Part shown: one piece after another, positions 24,731-33,196 of the stretch | Layout of the letters: each line of letters opens with the position of its first letter | How positions within the stretch are numbered: position 1 is the stretch's first letter | Position numbers and translations under genes: made by a program | From: Bacteroidales bacterium | GTDB lineage: Bacteria > Bacteroidota > Bacteroidia > Bacteroidales > Bacteroidaceae | Reading direction: 5' to 3' | Assembly: GCA_030532685.1 (NCBI GenBank) | Contig: JAUNKN010000020.1 | Location: forward strand, 1-33,196 | Length of the DNA: 33,196 bases | The notes under the pieces: model-generated | The model's database searches: none | Told to the model about the DNA's origin: nothing | What the model saw: only the letters and a program-made list of their open reading frames with translations

Positions 24731-26077
24731 ATGTTCGATAATCTTTCGGAAAGACTTGAACGCTCTTTCAAAATTCTCAAAGGTGAAGGAAAAATCACCG
24801 AAATCAATGTAGCCGAAACGCTCAAAGATGTGCGTCGTGCTCTGCTCGATGCCGACGTTAACTATAAGGTGGCAAAGACCTTCACCGACACGGTGAAACA
24901 AAAAGCACTCGGACAGAACGTGCTGACGGCTGTGAAGCCCTCGCAGCTCATGGTCAAGATTGTGCACGACGAGCTCACCACGCTCATGGGTGGCGATATG
25001 GCCGACATGCAGCTGACTTCGCGCCCCTCTGTGATTCTCATGGCAGGATTGAATGGTGCAGGTAAAACGACGCTTTCGGGCAAGTTGGCACTTTTCTTGA
25101 AGACGAAGAAAAATCGCCGTCCCCTCTTGGCCGCTTGCGACACCTATCGCCCTGCTGCCATTGAGCAGTTGCGCGTACTCGCCGAGCAAATCGACGTGCC
25201 CATTTACCTTAATTTAGAGGAACGCGATCCCGTCAAGATTGCTCAGGCAGCAATTCAAGAAGCAAAAGCGAAAGGTTACGACACCGTGATTGTCGATACT
25301 GCTGGACGTTTGGCCATCGACGAGGCACTCATGAACGAAATTGCCGCAGTCAAGGCTGCCACTCAACCTGACGAGACTTTGTTTGTGGTCGATGCCATGA
25401 CGGGACAAGATGCCGTCAATACGGCCAAGGAGTTCAACAGTCGCTTGGATTTCGATGGAGTGGTGCTGACGAAACTTGATGGCGATACCCGTGGCGGTGC
25501 CGCCCTTTCAATTCGTGCAGTGGTCGACAAGCCCATCAAGTTTGTCGGTACGGGCGAAAAGATGGAGGCACTCGATGTGTTCCACCCCTCGCGTATGGCC
25601 GATCGTATCTTGGGAATGGGCGATATTGTGAGCCTTGTAGAGCGTGCCCAAGAGCAGTATGATGAAGAGGAGGCTCGTCGCCTGCAACGCAAGTTGCAGA
25701 AAAATCAATTTGATTTCAACGACTTCCTTTCCCAGCTGCAACAAATCAAAAAGATGGGCAATATCAAGGATCTTGCAGCAATGATACCAGGAGTGGGCAA
25801 GGCCATTAAGGATGTAGAGGTCGACGACCGCGCCATTTTGGGTGTAGAGGCCATCATCCTCTCCATGACTCCCTACGAACGTGCTCACCCCGAATGTCTT
25901 AATGGTAGCCGTAAAGCACGCATTGCCAAGGGATCGGGCAAGACGGTGCAGGATGTCAATCGTCTTATCAAACAATTTGACCAAACGCGCAAGATGATGA
26001 AAATGGTGTCTGGCGCAGGTATGCGTCAGATGATGGCTCGTATGCCCAAGGGTATGCCAGGTATGCCCAAATTCTAA
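24731..26077 (+). CDS. ffh: Signal recognition particle protein Ffh
   Basis: A 448-residue SRP54 GTPase that, with SRP RNA, targets inner-membrane and secreted proteins cotranslationally to FtsY. The N domain spans about 1-95. The G domain has the P-loop GLNGAGKTT (about 105-113), [15 protein letters not shown], the DTAGR motif in [12 protein letters not shown], the [10 protein letters not shown] motif and the [14 protein letters not shown] closing loop. The methionine-rich M domain (about 300-448) includes [14 protein letters not shown] and ends in [24 protein letters not shown] at 24731 is the canonical start ([20 protein letters not shown]). folD follows after 19 bases, so the two are probably cotranscribed. 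The SRP RNA gene itself was not recognised in this window. Confidence 0.98.
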   Translation: MFDNLSERLERSFKILKGEGKITEINVAETLKDVRRALLDADVNYKVAKTFTDTVKQKALGQNVLTAVKPSQLMVKIVHDELTTLMGGDMADMQLTSRPSVILMAGLNGAGKTTLSGKLALFLKTKKNRRPLLAACDTYRPAAIEQLRVLAEQIDVPIYLNLEERDPVKIAQAAIQEAKAKGYDTVIVDTAGRLAIDEALMNEIAAVKAATQPDETLFVVDAMTGQDAVNTAKEFNSRLDFDGVVLTKLDGDTRGGAALSIRAVVDKPIKFVGTGEKMEALDVFHPSRMADRILGMGDIVSLVERAQEQYDEEEARRLQRKLQKNQFDFNDFLSQLQQIKKMGNIKDLAAMIPGVGKAIKDVEVDDRAILGVEAIILSMTPYERAHPECLNGSRKARIAKGSGKTVQDVNRLIKQFDQTRKMMKMVSGAGMRQMMARMPKGMPGMPKF

Positions 26078-26096
26078 TCCCATTAAAACAGAACTT

Positions 26097-26978
26097 ATGC
26101 CAACTATTATCGACGGAAAAGCAACGGCAGCTGCTATCAAGGCCGAAATTGCTCAGGAAGTAGCCGACATCGTGGCACGTGGTGGCAAGCGCCCACATCT
26201 TGCAGCCATTCTCGTGGGCAATGATGGCGGTAGCGAAACTTATGTCAAGAACAAGGTGTTAGCCTGTGAGGCTTGTGGTTTCGACTCCACGCTCATTCGT
26301 ATGGAGGATACGATAACAGAAGACGAACTCTTGACAAAAATCGCAGCGCTCAATGCCGATACCAATGTAGATGGCTTTATCGTGCAGCTGCCTCTGCCCA
26401 AACACATTGACGAGGATAAGGTGATCGAAGCGATAGACTATAAAAAGGATGTCGATGGCTTTCACCCCATCAATGTTGGCCGTATGGCCATTGGGCTTCC
26501 TTGTTTCATCAGTGCGACGCCCTTGGGCATCTTGACGCTTCTGCAACGCTACAATATCGAGACCCGCGGAAAGAAATGTGTAGTCGTAGGGCGAAGCAAC
26601 ATTGTGGGAAAGCCCATGGTGAGCCTCATGATGCAGAAACAGCATGGCGATAGTACGGTGACTTGCGTACATTCCCGTACCCAAAATTTGGCGGAAGAAT
26701 GCCGCAAAGCCGACATCTTGATTGCCGCCATTGGACAACCCGAATTTATCACTGCCGATATGGTGAAACCCGGAGCCACGGTCATCGACGTGGGGACGAC
26801 GCGTGTTCCCGACAGTTCGCGCCCTTCAGGTTTCCGCCTTACAGGTGATGTCGATTATGCCGCAGTCGCTCCTATTGCTGGTGCCATTACTCCTGTACCT
26901 GGTGGGGTGGGGCCCATGACTATTTGCATGCTGATGCTCAATACCTTGGCCGCAGGCAAGAAAGCATATTACCAATAA
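26097..26978 (+). CDS. folD: Bifunctional methylenetetrahydrofolate dehydrogenase/methenyltetrahydrofolate cyclohydrolase
   Basis: A 293-residue enzyme that interconverts 5,10-methylene-, 5,10-methenyl- and 10-formyl-tetrahydrofolate with NADP. Family motifs are clear: [16 protein letters not shown] with the active-site Y49 and K53, [30 protein letters not shown], the NADP-binding [13 protein letters not shown] and the C-terminal [14 protein letters not shown]. Start and length are typical. It is translated from the ffh transcript (19-base gap) and ends exactly where a strong hairpin begins. The product 10-formyl-THF is the donor for Fmt, encoded at 11877-12848. Confidence 0.97.
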   Translation: MPTIIDGKATAAAIKAEIAQEVADIVARGGKRPHLAAILVGNDGGSETYVKNKVLACEACGFDSTLIRMEDTITEDELLTKIAALNADTNVDGFIVQLPLPKHIDEDKVIEAIDYKKDVDGFHPINVGRMAIGLPCFISATPLGILTLLQRYNIETRGKKCVVVGRSNIVGKPMVSLMMQKQHGDSTVTCVHSRTQNLAEECRKADILIAAIGQPEFITADMVKPGATVIDVGTTRVPDSSRPSGFRLTGDVDYAAVAPIAGAITPVPGGVGPMTICMLMLNTLAAGKKAYYQ

Positions 26979-27027
26979 GAAAAAGGGCGAGTCGAGCGCA
27001 ACAGTCGCAGGGCTCGCCCCCTTTTTC
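26979..27027 (+). terminator. Rho-independent terminator after folD, next to the acyltransferase start
   Basis: GGGCGAG (26985-26991) pairs with CTCGCCC (27013-27019); flanking A5 and T5 can extend the stem past a two-C bulge, and TTTTTC ends the element. It starts at the base after the folD stop and ends nine bases before the next ATG at 27036. Confidence 0.85.
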
Positions 27028-27035
27028 AACTCCTC

Positions 27036-28037
27036 ATGAGTACAACTGTCTCTGTGCGCAATAGTAATATCGAGTTGGCGCGCCTTGTATCTATCTTGAT
27101 GGTCTTGCTACTGCACAGCAATTTCTTATGTCTGCCAGTCCCAACAGAGCTTTCGGGAAGTGCTCTGCTTCGGCTCACCCTGCAAGCGCTATGTATCATC
27201 GGTGTCGATGTCTTTGTTTTTATCACAGGTTGGTATGGCACGCGCCCTCGACGTGTATCCTTAGCACGTTTACTTTTCATTTGTCTATTTTATGGGCTCA
27301 TCGAGATAGGATTACAGTTTTACTTCGATACCTTTTCTCTTCGCTCCTTAGATATCCTTTCTTTTCAAAGCTGGTTTGTGGCCGATTATCTTGGCCTCCT
27401 CTGTTTCACACCTGTGCTCAATGCTTTTGTGGCTTCGGCTACTCGTCGCCAATATCAGGCGGTATTGCTAGGGCTTTTTCTTTTTCAAACGTGGAGCGAT
27501 GTGCTACCAGGTTGGAATCAGGATTTTTTACATGGCTATTCCATCCTTTCGATGATGCTCTTGTATCTTTTGGCGCGTTATGCTCGCGTACATGGTCTGC
27601 CTACTTGGATACGAGAAAAAGCTGGTACTTTGTATTTGCTCTGTACTGCTGTTATCGTGCTACTTGCTTGTTTTTTCTTGTTGCAAGGCAAAGCCATCAA
27701 TCGTGCTTATTTCTACACTTCTCCCTGGGTGATTCTGAGCGCCGTTGCATGTTTCTTCTTTTTTGAGAAGCATCCTATTCGCCCTTCTCGCTTCATCAAT
27801 CACCTCGCACAATCCTGCCTAGCTATTCTACTGATTCATACCGACAGCCTATATGTCTACATGAAGCGCTACTTTGTGTATATTTGGAACGACTATGCAG
27901 GGATAGGATTAGCTCTGATGTGGGGCCTTGGGATTACAGCCTTGGCTACAGCAGGAATACTTGTTGACCAGCTTCGTTTGTTGCTTTGGAATAAAGGAGT
28001 GGCGAAGCTCCCTTGGCTACGAAGGCATGAGCGATAA
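27036..28037 (+). CDS. Membrane acyltransferase, acyltransferase-3 family
   Basis: A 333-residue integral membrane protein with about ten hydrophobic segments, including residues about 13-31, 45-66, 77-95, 141-158, 198-217, 257-275 and 287-312. The opening RNSNIELARLVSILMVLLLHSN fits the acyltransferase-3 (OafA/WecH) signature, with H27 as the likely catalytic histidine near the end of the first helix. Such enzymes transfer acetyl or other acyl groups to sugars of surface glycans or to small molecules; the acceptor here is unknown. ATG at 27036 begins the conserved start. A terminator lies nine bases upstream and no promoter was found, so expression is probably low or by read-through. Codon use is looser and more AT-rich than in neighbouring housekeeping genes, as expected of a weakly expressed or acquired gene. 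Confidence 0.82.
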   Translation: MSTTVSVRNSNIELARLVSILMVLLLHSNFLCLPVPTELSGSALLRLTLQALCIIGVDVFVFITGWYGTRPRRVSLARLLFICLFYGLIEIGLQFYFDTFSLRSLDILSFQSWFVADYLGLLCFTPVLNAFVASATRRQYQAVLLGLFLFQTWSDVLPGWNQDFLHGYSILSMMLLYLLARYARVHGLPTWIREKAGTLYLLCTAVIVLLACFFLLQGKAINRAYFYTSPWVILSAVACFFFFEKHPIRPSRFINHLAQSCLAILLIHTDSLYVYMKRYFVYIWNDYAGIGLALMWGLGITALATAGILVDQLRLLLWNKGVAKLPWLRRHER

Positions 28038-28101
28038 AGTCTTTTATTGGGCATTTTCTCGCTGAAAAAAGAGACCGAAATAGGCGAAAATGTCTGTAAA
28101 A

Positions 28102-28135
28102 TTGGTGGAGATTAGCACAGAAATGGCTAACTTCG
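28102..28135 (+). promoter_or_regulatory. Predicted promoter of the acyl-CoA synthetase gene
   Basis: TTGG (28102-28105) and TAACTTCG (28128-28135) resemble the Bacteroidetes -33 TTTG and -7 TAnnTTTG elements, with 22 bases between them. The -7 element has one mismatch. A start of transcription about 20 bases before the ATG at 28162 would exclude the upstream in-frame extension. Confidence 0.4.
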
Positions 28136-28161
28136 CGATTCAATCTCAAATCTTGGAAATA

Positions 28162-29781
28162 ATGTCTCAACAATTATCTTATACACAAGGTGCGTCGGAT
28201 GTGCACCTGCTGGGTTATACTATCGGAGAGCATTTGCGTCAAATCGCCGAGGCTTACCCTGAAAAAGAAGCGCTGGTGAGCGCACACCAAAACTACCGCG
28301 CGACTTACCGCGAATTTATGGAGCAAACAGCCCAAGTGGCCAAAGGAATGATGGCTCTGGGCGTTCAGCCTGGAGACCGTGTCGGTATTTGGTCGCCTAA
28401 CTGTTACGAATGGGTTCTTTTGCAGTATGCGACAGCGCGTATAGGTGTAATTATGGTAAATCTTAATCCAGCCTATCGTACTCACGAGTTGATTTACGCG
28501 CTGAATCAATCGGGAGTTTCGATTGTGTTTTCTGCTACGGAATTTAAGACGAGCAATTACAAGATGATGTTGCGCAAGAGCCGCGTGAAGTGTCCTGCCC
28601 TGCACACTGAGATTTATTGGGGAGAGACCTGGAACAAATTCTTGGAGGCTGGGCAGAAGGTGAGCGATGCTACCCTTGCCGAATGGGAAGCAAAGGTACA
28701 ATTTGACGACCCTGTCAATATCCAATATACTTCGGGCACCACGGGATTTCCCAAAGGAGTGACCTTGTCGCACCACAACATTCTCAATAATGGCTATTTC
28801 ATAGGCCGCCGCATGAACTACTCTTCGGCCGACCGCGTGTGCATTCCCGTTCCTTTCTTCCATTGTTTCGGTATGGTGCTGGGCAATATGGCTTGTACGA
28901 CCAATGGAGCCACGATGGTCATTCCCAACGATAGTTTTGACCCGAAAGTCACGCTCGAAGTTGTAGAACGAGAGCGTTGCACTTCGCTCTACGGGGTGCC
29001 TACGATGTTTATTGTCGAATTGGAAGAGCTCAATAAGAAAAATTACGACCTCTCTTGCTTGCGTACGGGTATCATGGCTGGAGCAGTGTGTCCTCCTGAG
29101 GTGATGAAGCGCGTCAAGGAGCAGATGAACATGCACGAAATAACGATTTGCTACGGCATGACAGAAACTTCGCCAGTGTCTACCCAAACGAGAATTGGCG
29201 TAGCCTTTGAAAAGCAAATCCACTCCGTGGGCACTGTGCAGGACCATGTGGAAATCAAAATCGTAGATCCCACAACGGGACGCATCGTCCCACGTGGAGA
29301 GAAAGGAGAAATCTGCACGCGTGGCTATTCCGTGATGTTGGGCTATTGGAACGATGCCGAGGCTACTGCCAAGGTGATGGATGCACAACGTTGGATGCAC
29401 ACGGGCGACCAAGGCTCGATGGATGAGGAGGGCTATGTGTACATCACAGGACGCATCAAAGATTTGATTATTCGCGGTGGTGAGAACATTTCTCCCAAGG
29501 AGATAGAAGATTTCTTGTACCAGCATCCTGCCGTGATGGATGTACAAGTCATTGCTGTGCCCAGCAAGAAATATGGAGAAGAAGTCATGGCTTGGGTCAT
29601 TGCAAAGGAAGGCGCGAACGTTAGCGAAGAAGATTTGCGGAGTTTCTGTAAGGATCAAATTGCCCACTACAAGGTTCCCAGCTATTGGAAGTTTGTCACA
29701 GAGTTTCCTATGACCATCTCGGGAAAGGTGAGAAAAGTGGAGATGCGGGAGATTGCTGCAAAAGAGTTAGGCTTAGCTTAG
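28162..29781 (+). CDS. AMP-binding acyl-CoA synthetase (fatty-acid-CoA ligase type)
   Basis: A 539-residue ANL-superfamily enzyme predicted to activate a carboxylic acid, probably a medium- or long-chain fatty acid, to its CoA thioester through an acyl-adenylate. Motifs: P-loop TSGTTGFPKG (190-199), the middle motif YGMTETSPV, the adenylate-binding MHTGDQGSMDEEGYVYITGR, hinge GRIKDLIIRGGENISPKEIE, and the C-terminal catalytic lysine in MTISGKVRKVEM. The stretch between about 130 and 180 is somewhat shorter than in typical homologues of this subgroup. ATG at 28162 is supported by the predicted promoter and by the domain start. It has its own terminator and lies in a lipid-themed stretch with serine palmitoyltransferase, which needs acyl-CoA; any functional link is inference. 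Confidence 0.93.
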   Translation: MSQQLSYTQGASDVHLLGYTIGEHLRQIAEAYPEKEALVSAHQNYRATYREFMEQTAQVAKGMMALGVQPGDRVGIWSPNCYEWVLLQYATARIGVIMVNLNPAYRTHELIYALNQSGVSIVFSATEFKTSNYKMMLRKSRVKCPALHTEIYWGETWNKFLEAGQKVSDATLAEWEAKVQFDDPVNIQYTSGTTGFPKGVTLSHHNILNNGYFIGRRMNYSSADRVCIPVPFFHCFGMVLGNMACTTNGATMVIPNDSFDPKVTLEVVERERCTSLYGVPTMFIVELEELNKKNYDLSCLRTGIMAGAVCPPEVMKRVKEQMNMHEITICYGMTETSPVSTQTRIGVAFEKQIHSVGTVQDHVEIKIVDPTTGRIVPRGEKGEICTRGYSVMLGYWNDAEATAKVMDAQRWMHTGDQGSMDEEGYVYITGRIKDLIIRGGENISPKEIEDFLYQHPAVMDVQVIAVPSKKYGEEVMAWVIAKEGANVSEEDLRSFCKDQIAHYKVPSYWKFVTEFPMTISGKVRKVEMREIAAKELGLA

Positions 29782-29806
29782 CGTCGAAGTGAGAAAATAA
29801 GATAGG

Positions 29807-29846
29807 AAGCGAGGAAGTCTTTGGTCGAAGGCTTCCTCGCTTTTTT
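29807..29846 (+). terminator. Rho-independent terminator after the acyl-CoA synthetase gene
   Basis: A perfect 11-bp stem (AAGCGAGGAAG at 29807-29817 with CTTCCTCGCTT at 29832-29842) around a 14-base loop, followed by TTTT and G. It lies 26 bases after the stop codon. It is among the clearest terminators in the window. Confidence 0.9.
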
Positions 29847-29997
29847 GATGGCTTCTATTTTGAACCTCCAAGTCGAGAAGCGTTGTGTTGGGCGAGTGTG
29901 TTTGAAAAACGCTTTTGAGATTGCGTTTAGTCCCTCGTTGTAAGAGCTGCTGGAGAAGAGGAGCTGAGAAATCGAAGGGTAGATAAAGTGATATTTT

Positions 29998-30027
29998 TTT
30001 GGATTTAAAAACTTTTTTGTATGTTTG
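29998..30027 (+). promoter_or_regulatory. Predicted promoter of the hybrid two-component regulator
   Basis: TTTG (29998-30001) and TATGTTTG (30020-30027) match the Bacteroidetes -33 and -7 elements, with 18 bases between them, in AT-rich DNA. Transcription would start near 30035, giving a leader of about 90 bases before the ATG at 30125. Confidence 0.6.
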
Positions 30028-30124
30028 CATTATAATACGCCTCCGAGCTTCTTTTCAGCGAGTTATGGCCGAAAAATAGGACATTGCTTGCTTGCGAAAG
30101 AACAATACAGCCTCATTGACTGCT

Positions 30125-33043
30125 ATGCTTACCCTATTTTCTCGTGCAGCGATTCTAATTTCGCCTTTCTCACGTTCTACTTTTTTTGCGAGATTCTTTT
30201 TGTCCTCTTTTCTACAGAACTTTTCTTTCTCTTATACCTGGAGAAAACTACAACTGCTTTCTTTGGGACTCATCGTTCCTTTTTTATGGACAGCTTGTAC
30301 CAAGCGTACAAGTTCCGAGCCCGTTTATACCGACTATCAGCGTTTGCAGCTCGACACCACGGGCAATCATACCAAGAACATCGATTCGCTGTTGTTCTTC
30401 GTGCGCAAGTATCAAAAGTTGGGCGATCGAGCGCGAGAGATGGCTGCTTATGCCGAACTAGGACATAGTTTTCAAACTTCCAGTCGCTACTCCGAGGCTA
30501 TCAAAGCCCATCAAAGACAACTTTCCATAGCCGAAGAGCTGGGCGATACTCTCATGAAAGCCAGCGCGCTCAATGATTTGGGAGTAAACTGCCGCCGCAT
30601 GGGCCTGTATTACGACGCTTTGGACTACCATTTGCGTGCTGTCGAGACAAGTTTCCTTTATGCAGAAGAAGAGGCCAATGAGAAAATTTTGAAGTGTCGT
30701 GCCATTGGTCACAATGGAGCAGGCAATGCTTATCTCACCGTTGGACATTATCAGAAAGCCGACGAACAACTGCGCAAAGCCTTGGCCGTGGAAACTCGCT
30801 TGGGTAGTCACTTGGGCATGAATGTGGACTATTCCAATCTCGGCCTTGTCTACGAGCATCGTGGAGTGATGGATACGGCTCACCTTTATTTTGAGCGTGC
30901 CGTTTATCATAGCAAGAAAGCAGGTTCAACCACAGGATTGGCCTACGGCTATATGAATTTTGGACGTCTTGCTCAGAAGTCGGCCGACTACGACAAGGCC
31001 ATACAGCATTTTCGATACTCCATGAGTGTTATCAATCGGCATCGCGACCTCTGGCTTTGGCTTCAACCCTGCATTGCTTTGGCAGGTGCCTATGTCGAAG
31101 TGGGACAGTTGGATAGCGCGCACCATTATTTGGACGAAGCCCTTTCTACGGCGCGACGCATAGGAACGAAGGAGTATCACCCCCAAATACTGCGCCTTTA
31201 CGGAGACTATTACAGTAAGCAAGGACAGCACGCTTTGGCGCTCGACTATCATCTAAAAGCCAAACAAGCAGAAGATAGTTTGCTCGATGCGCGCAACCTT
31301 TTTGAAATTGACAAACTGCAAAACGACATCGCTTTGCGTCAGCAAGAGAAGCAGCAAGCTCTGGCCGATGCTCAACTGCAAAGCGAGCGTTTGATGAAGT
31401 GGCTTTTTGTTTCGGCCTTTACGCTGTTGCTGGGGGTATCCTTGATGTTGTGGTACATTGCTCACGTGCGCTGGCGCACCAATCGCATGCAACGCAAGCT
31501 CATCGAGATGCGCGAAACCTTCTTCACCAATATCACGCACGAGTTGCGTACGCCGCTCACCGTTATTCTTGGCATGAGCAATTCTTTGAAAGAGGAGAGT
31601 ACGCTTTGTCCCTGCCATCGAGAGCAAGTACAAGTGATTGAACGACAGGGGCAACGATTGTTGGACTTGATCAATCAGCTGCTGGACATCTCTAAAATCA
31701 AAACAGCTGTGGGACAGGCCGACTGGCGATGCGGTAATATCACAGCTCACATCACGATGATCGTCGAGGCTCACCGAGAGTTTGCACGCAACAAACAAAT
31801 CGTCTTGCAGTATTTCCCCAAGGACGAGGTGACGATGAATTTCGTGCCAGAATATCTCAACAAACTCTTGGGCAATTTGCTCTCCAATGCCTTCAAGTTC
31901 ACCCCCGAATATGGGCGTGTGAGTCTGACCTTATGGAGAGAATCCCAGCGATTGTATCTCGAAGTCTCCGACACGGGAGTGGGCATTCCTCAGGAAAGTC
32001 TTCCTCACTTGTTTGAACCCTTCTATCAGGCACAAACCGATAAGAAATTTCTCGGTACGGGGGTAGGCTTGGCACTCGTCAAGCAAATTCTCAGTGTGAT
32101 AGATGGAAAAATATCGGTCGAGAGCACAGTGGGTAGCGGTACCACCTTCCGCCTTTCGCTCCCTATCCACTACAGCAGTCAGCTTCCTGCTCCCATGATA
32201 GAAGCTAAGCCACAATACATCAATCTTGTGCAGCCCGAGATGCCTTTGCAAGACTGTGAGGAGGGAGGAGAAACGCGTGTGCTCGTCATCGAGGACAATC
32301 ACGATGTGGCGGGCTACATCGGGCAACTCCTCTCCAAGAGCTATGTCGTATATTACGCCAACGATGGGCAGCAAGGTCTTCAGAAAGCCATAGAGATTGT
32401 GCCCGACATCATCATCACCGACCTCATGATGCCCGAAATGGACGGATTGGAGCTTTGTCAGCAAGTGCGAGCCAACGAAGTGGTCAATCATGTGCCCATT
32501 ATCGTTGTTTCGGCCAAAATCAGCGAAGAAGATCGTGTCAAAGGGTTGGCGGCAGGAGCCGATGCCTATTTGGCAAAACCTTTCAACAGCGACGAGTTGT
32601 GCACACGCGTCGAAACGCTTTTGGCTGGTCGACGCCTGCTACGCGAGAAGTGGGCCCGCGACTTCAAGCAAACACCCGAAGAGGCCCAGCGAGGCAACGC
32701 TTGTTGTACGGGGCAGGACAATGATTTTCTTCATAAGATTGAGCACAATGTGCGCAAGCTCATCGACGAACACAAAACAGTTGAGGTCAATGCACTGGCG
32801 ATGCAGCTGTGCATGAGCTATAGCCAATTCCGCCGCAAAATCTTTGCCCTTACGGGACATACGGCACAGGGATATATTCAAGGCATCAAGCTTAAAAGAG
32901 CGCAAGAGCTGATTGTCGAATGTCCCGAAATGCCCTATAAGGAAGTGGCCGAGCGTTGTGGCTATTCGGAATACTCTAATTTCGTACGTGCTTTTAAGAA
33001 CACCTATGGTGTTTCTCCAGGTAAGTATGTCAAGACAGATTGA
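30125..33043 (+). CDS. TPR-containing hybrid histidine kinase/response regulator with AraC-type output
   Basis: A 972-residue one-protein two-component system. Domains in order: an N-terminal extension and hydrophobic signal segment ending in LWTAC (C58, a possible lipobox); a sensor region of tetratricopeptide-like helical repeats (about 70-385); a coiled coil and transmembrane helix (about 425-447); HisKA with H472 in ITHELRTP; HATPase_c with NLLSNAFKFTPE, DTGVGIP and GTGVGLAL; a receiver with D766 in PDIIITDLMMPEMDG and K818; and a C-terminal AraC helix-turn-helix (about 870-972; YKEVAERCGYSEYSNFVRAF). Phosphorelay H472 to D766 would control DNA binding. ATG at 30125 is the first good start after the predicted promoter; a TTG at 30092 is less likely. 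TPRs replace the Reg_prop propeller of carbohydrate-sensing HTCS proteins. No polysaccharide locus is adjacent, so the signal and targets are unknown. Confidence 0.93.
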   Translation: MLTLFSRAAILISPFSRSTFFARFFLSSFLQNFSFSYTWRKLQLLSLGLIVPFLWTACTKRTSSEPVYTDYQRLQLDTTGNHTKNIDSLLFFVRKYQKLGDRAREMAAYAELGHSFQTSSRYSEAIKAHQRQLSIAEELGDTLMKASALNDLGVNCRRMGLYYDALDYHLRAVETSFLYAEEEANEKILKCRAIGHNGAGNAYLTVGHYQKADEQLRKALAVETRLGSHLGMNVDYSNLGLVYEHRGVMDTAHLYFERAVYHSKKAGSTTGLAYGYMNFGRLAQKSADYDKAIQHFRYSMSVINRHRDLWLWLQPCIALAGAYVEVGQLDSAHHYLDEALSTARRIGTKEYHPQILRLYGDYYSKQGQHALALDYHLKAKQAEDSLLDARNLFEIDKLQNDIALRQQEKQQALADAQLQSERLMKWLFVSAFTLLLGVSLMLWYIAHVRWRTNRMQRKLIEMRETFFTNITHELRTPLTVILGMSNSLKEESTLCPCHREQVQVIERQGQRLLDLINQLLDISKIKTAVGQADWRCGNITAHITMIVEAHREFARNKQIVLQYFPKDEVTMNFVPEYLNKLLGNLLSNAFKFTPEYGRVSLTLWRESQRLYLEVSDTGVGIPQESLPHLFEPFYQAQTDKKFLGTGVGLALVKQILSVIDGKISVESTVGSGTTFRLSLPIHYSSQLPAPMIEAKPQYINLVQPEMPLQDCEEGGETRVLVIEDNHDVAGYIGQLLSKSYVVYYANDGQQGLQKAIEIVPDIIITDLMMPEMDGLELCQQVRANEVVNHVPIIVVSAKISEEDRVKGLAAGADAYLAKPFNSDELCTRVETLLAGRRLLREKWARDFKQTPEEAQRGNACCTGQDNDFLHKIEHNVRKLIDEHKTVEVNALAMQLCMSYSQFRRKIFALTGHTAQGYIQGIKLKRAQELIVECPEMPYKEVAERCGYSEYSNFVRAFKNTYGVSPGKYVKTD

Positions 33044-33049
33044 TAAGCT

Positions 33050-33097
33050 ATGCCCCTTCTCCCAACAGACAGTGTCGATAGGGAAAAGGGGCATTTT
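33050..33097 (+). terminator. Rho-independent terminator after the hybrid regulator gene
   Basis: ATGCCCCTT (33050-33058) pairs with AAGGGGCAT (33086-33094), with a further TCCC/GGGA inner stem past a one-base mismatch, and is followed by TTTG. It starts six bases after the stop codon. The last 99 bases of the window after it hold no supportable gene. Confidence 0.8.
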
Positions 33098-33196
33098 GAT
33101 GCAGAGCGATGAGCGACCATGAAGAAAGGATATCACCTGCTTGAAAAAGAGAAAAATACGCTCAACAACTCCATTCAAAGGCACTGAATGTGTATT

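Noticed and set aside
23387-25189. 600-codon open frame on the minus strand across spt and the start of ffh
   Set aside because: It is antisense to two clear housekeeping genes, and its translation is rich in His, Cys and Leu with no family features. Strong codon bias (few TTA, CTA and TCA codons in sense) leaves the antisense frame free of stops.
28174-29667. 497-codon open frame antisense to the acyl-CoA synthetase gene
   Set aside because: Antisense to an intact, motif-complete gene; no recognisable protein features and no promoter.
33119-33187. 22-codon plus-strand open frame at the window end
   Set aside because: Too short, with no recognisable features and no support beyond an ATG and stop.

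Overview
The window is ordinary chromosomal DNA from a Bacteroidota bacterium, most likely of the order Bacteroidales (Prevotellaceae- or Porphyromonas-like, mid GC). This rests on promoter-like TAnnTTTG elements upstream of several genes, poor Shine-Dalgarno sites, the tig-clpP-clpX order, a Bacteroidetes-type serine palmitoyltransferase, a Wzi-type outer membrane protein, an HU-like protein with an extended C-terminus, and a one-protein hybrid two-component regulator ending in an AraC domain. Genus cannot be fixed from sequence reading alone. I saw no IS element, prophage, CRISPR array, tRNA or rRNA.

Layout. 1-3209 (+): 3' part of pheT, then a YebC/PmpR-family gene. 3282-5691 (-): a tight operon of an HU-like/winged-helix protein, a YhcC-type radical SAM protein and a TrmH/SpoU RNA methyltransferase, converging on yebC at a 16-bp hairpin. 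6042-9568 (-): an RlmI-like rRNA methyltransferase followed by a secreted GH20 hexosaminidase. 9830-12848 (-): fmt-aguA-aguB with overlapping stop/start codons; aguA and aguB together convert agmatine to putrescine. 12996-16456 (+): tig, clpP and clpX (nascent-chain chaperone and ClpXP protease). 16457-17022: 566 bases without a supportable gene but with a cluster of TGTGGAAGTG-like motifs. 17086-19773 (-): valS. 19898-21837 (-): Wzi family protein and a small lipoprotein. 21928-22995 (-): DAGK-domain lipid kinase, divergent from 23366-24553 (+): serine palmitoyltransferase. 24731-26978 (+): ffh and folD. 27036-28037 (+): membrane acyltransferase. 28162-29781 (+): acyl-CoA synthetase. 30125-33043 (+): TPR-containing hybrid histidine kinase/response regulator.

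The most interesting material is between the genes. Three TCCGCGGA palindromes at exact 22-base steps sit over the predicted promoter of the HU-like operon. A cluster of GTGGAAGTG-like sites lies between clpX and valS. Three CACGTAGAA-like sites at 20-21-base steps, with a hairpin and T-run, lie in the long leader of the sphingolipid gene. Terminator-like hairpins sit directly against the start codons of clpP and the acyltransferase gene. No wholly new multi-gene system is visible. The divergent serine palmitoyltransferase/lipid kinase pair and the HU-winged-helix operon with its putative operator are the best candidates for undescribed biology.
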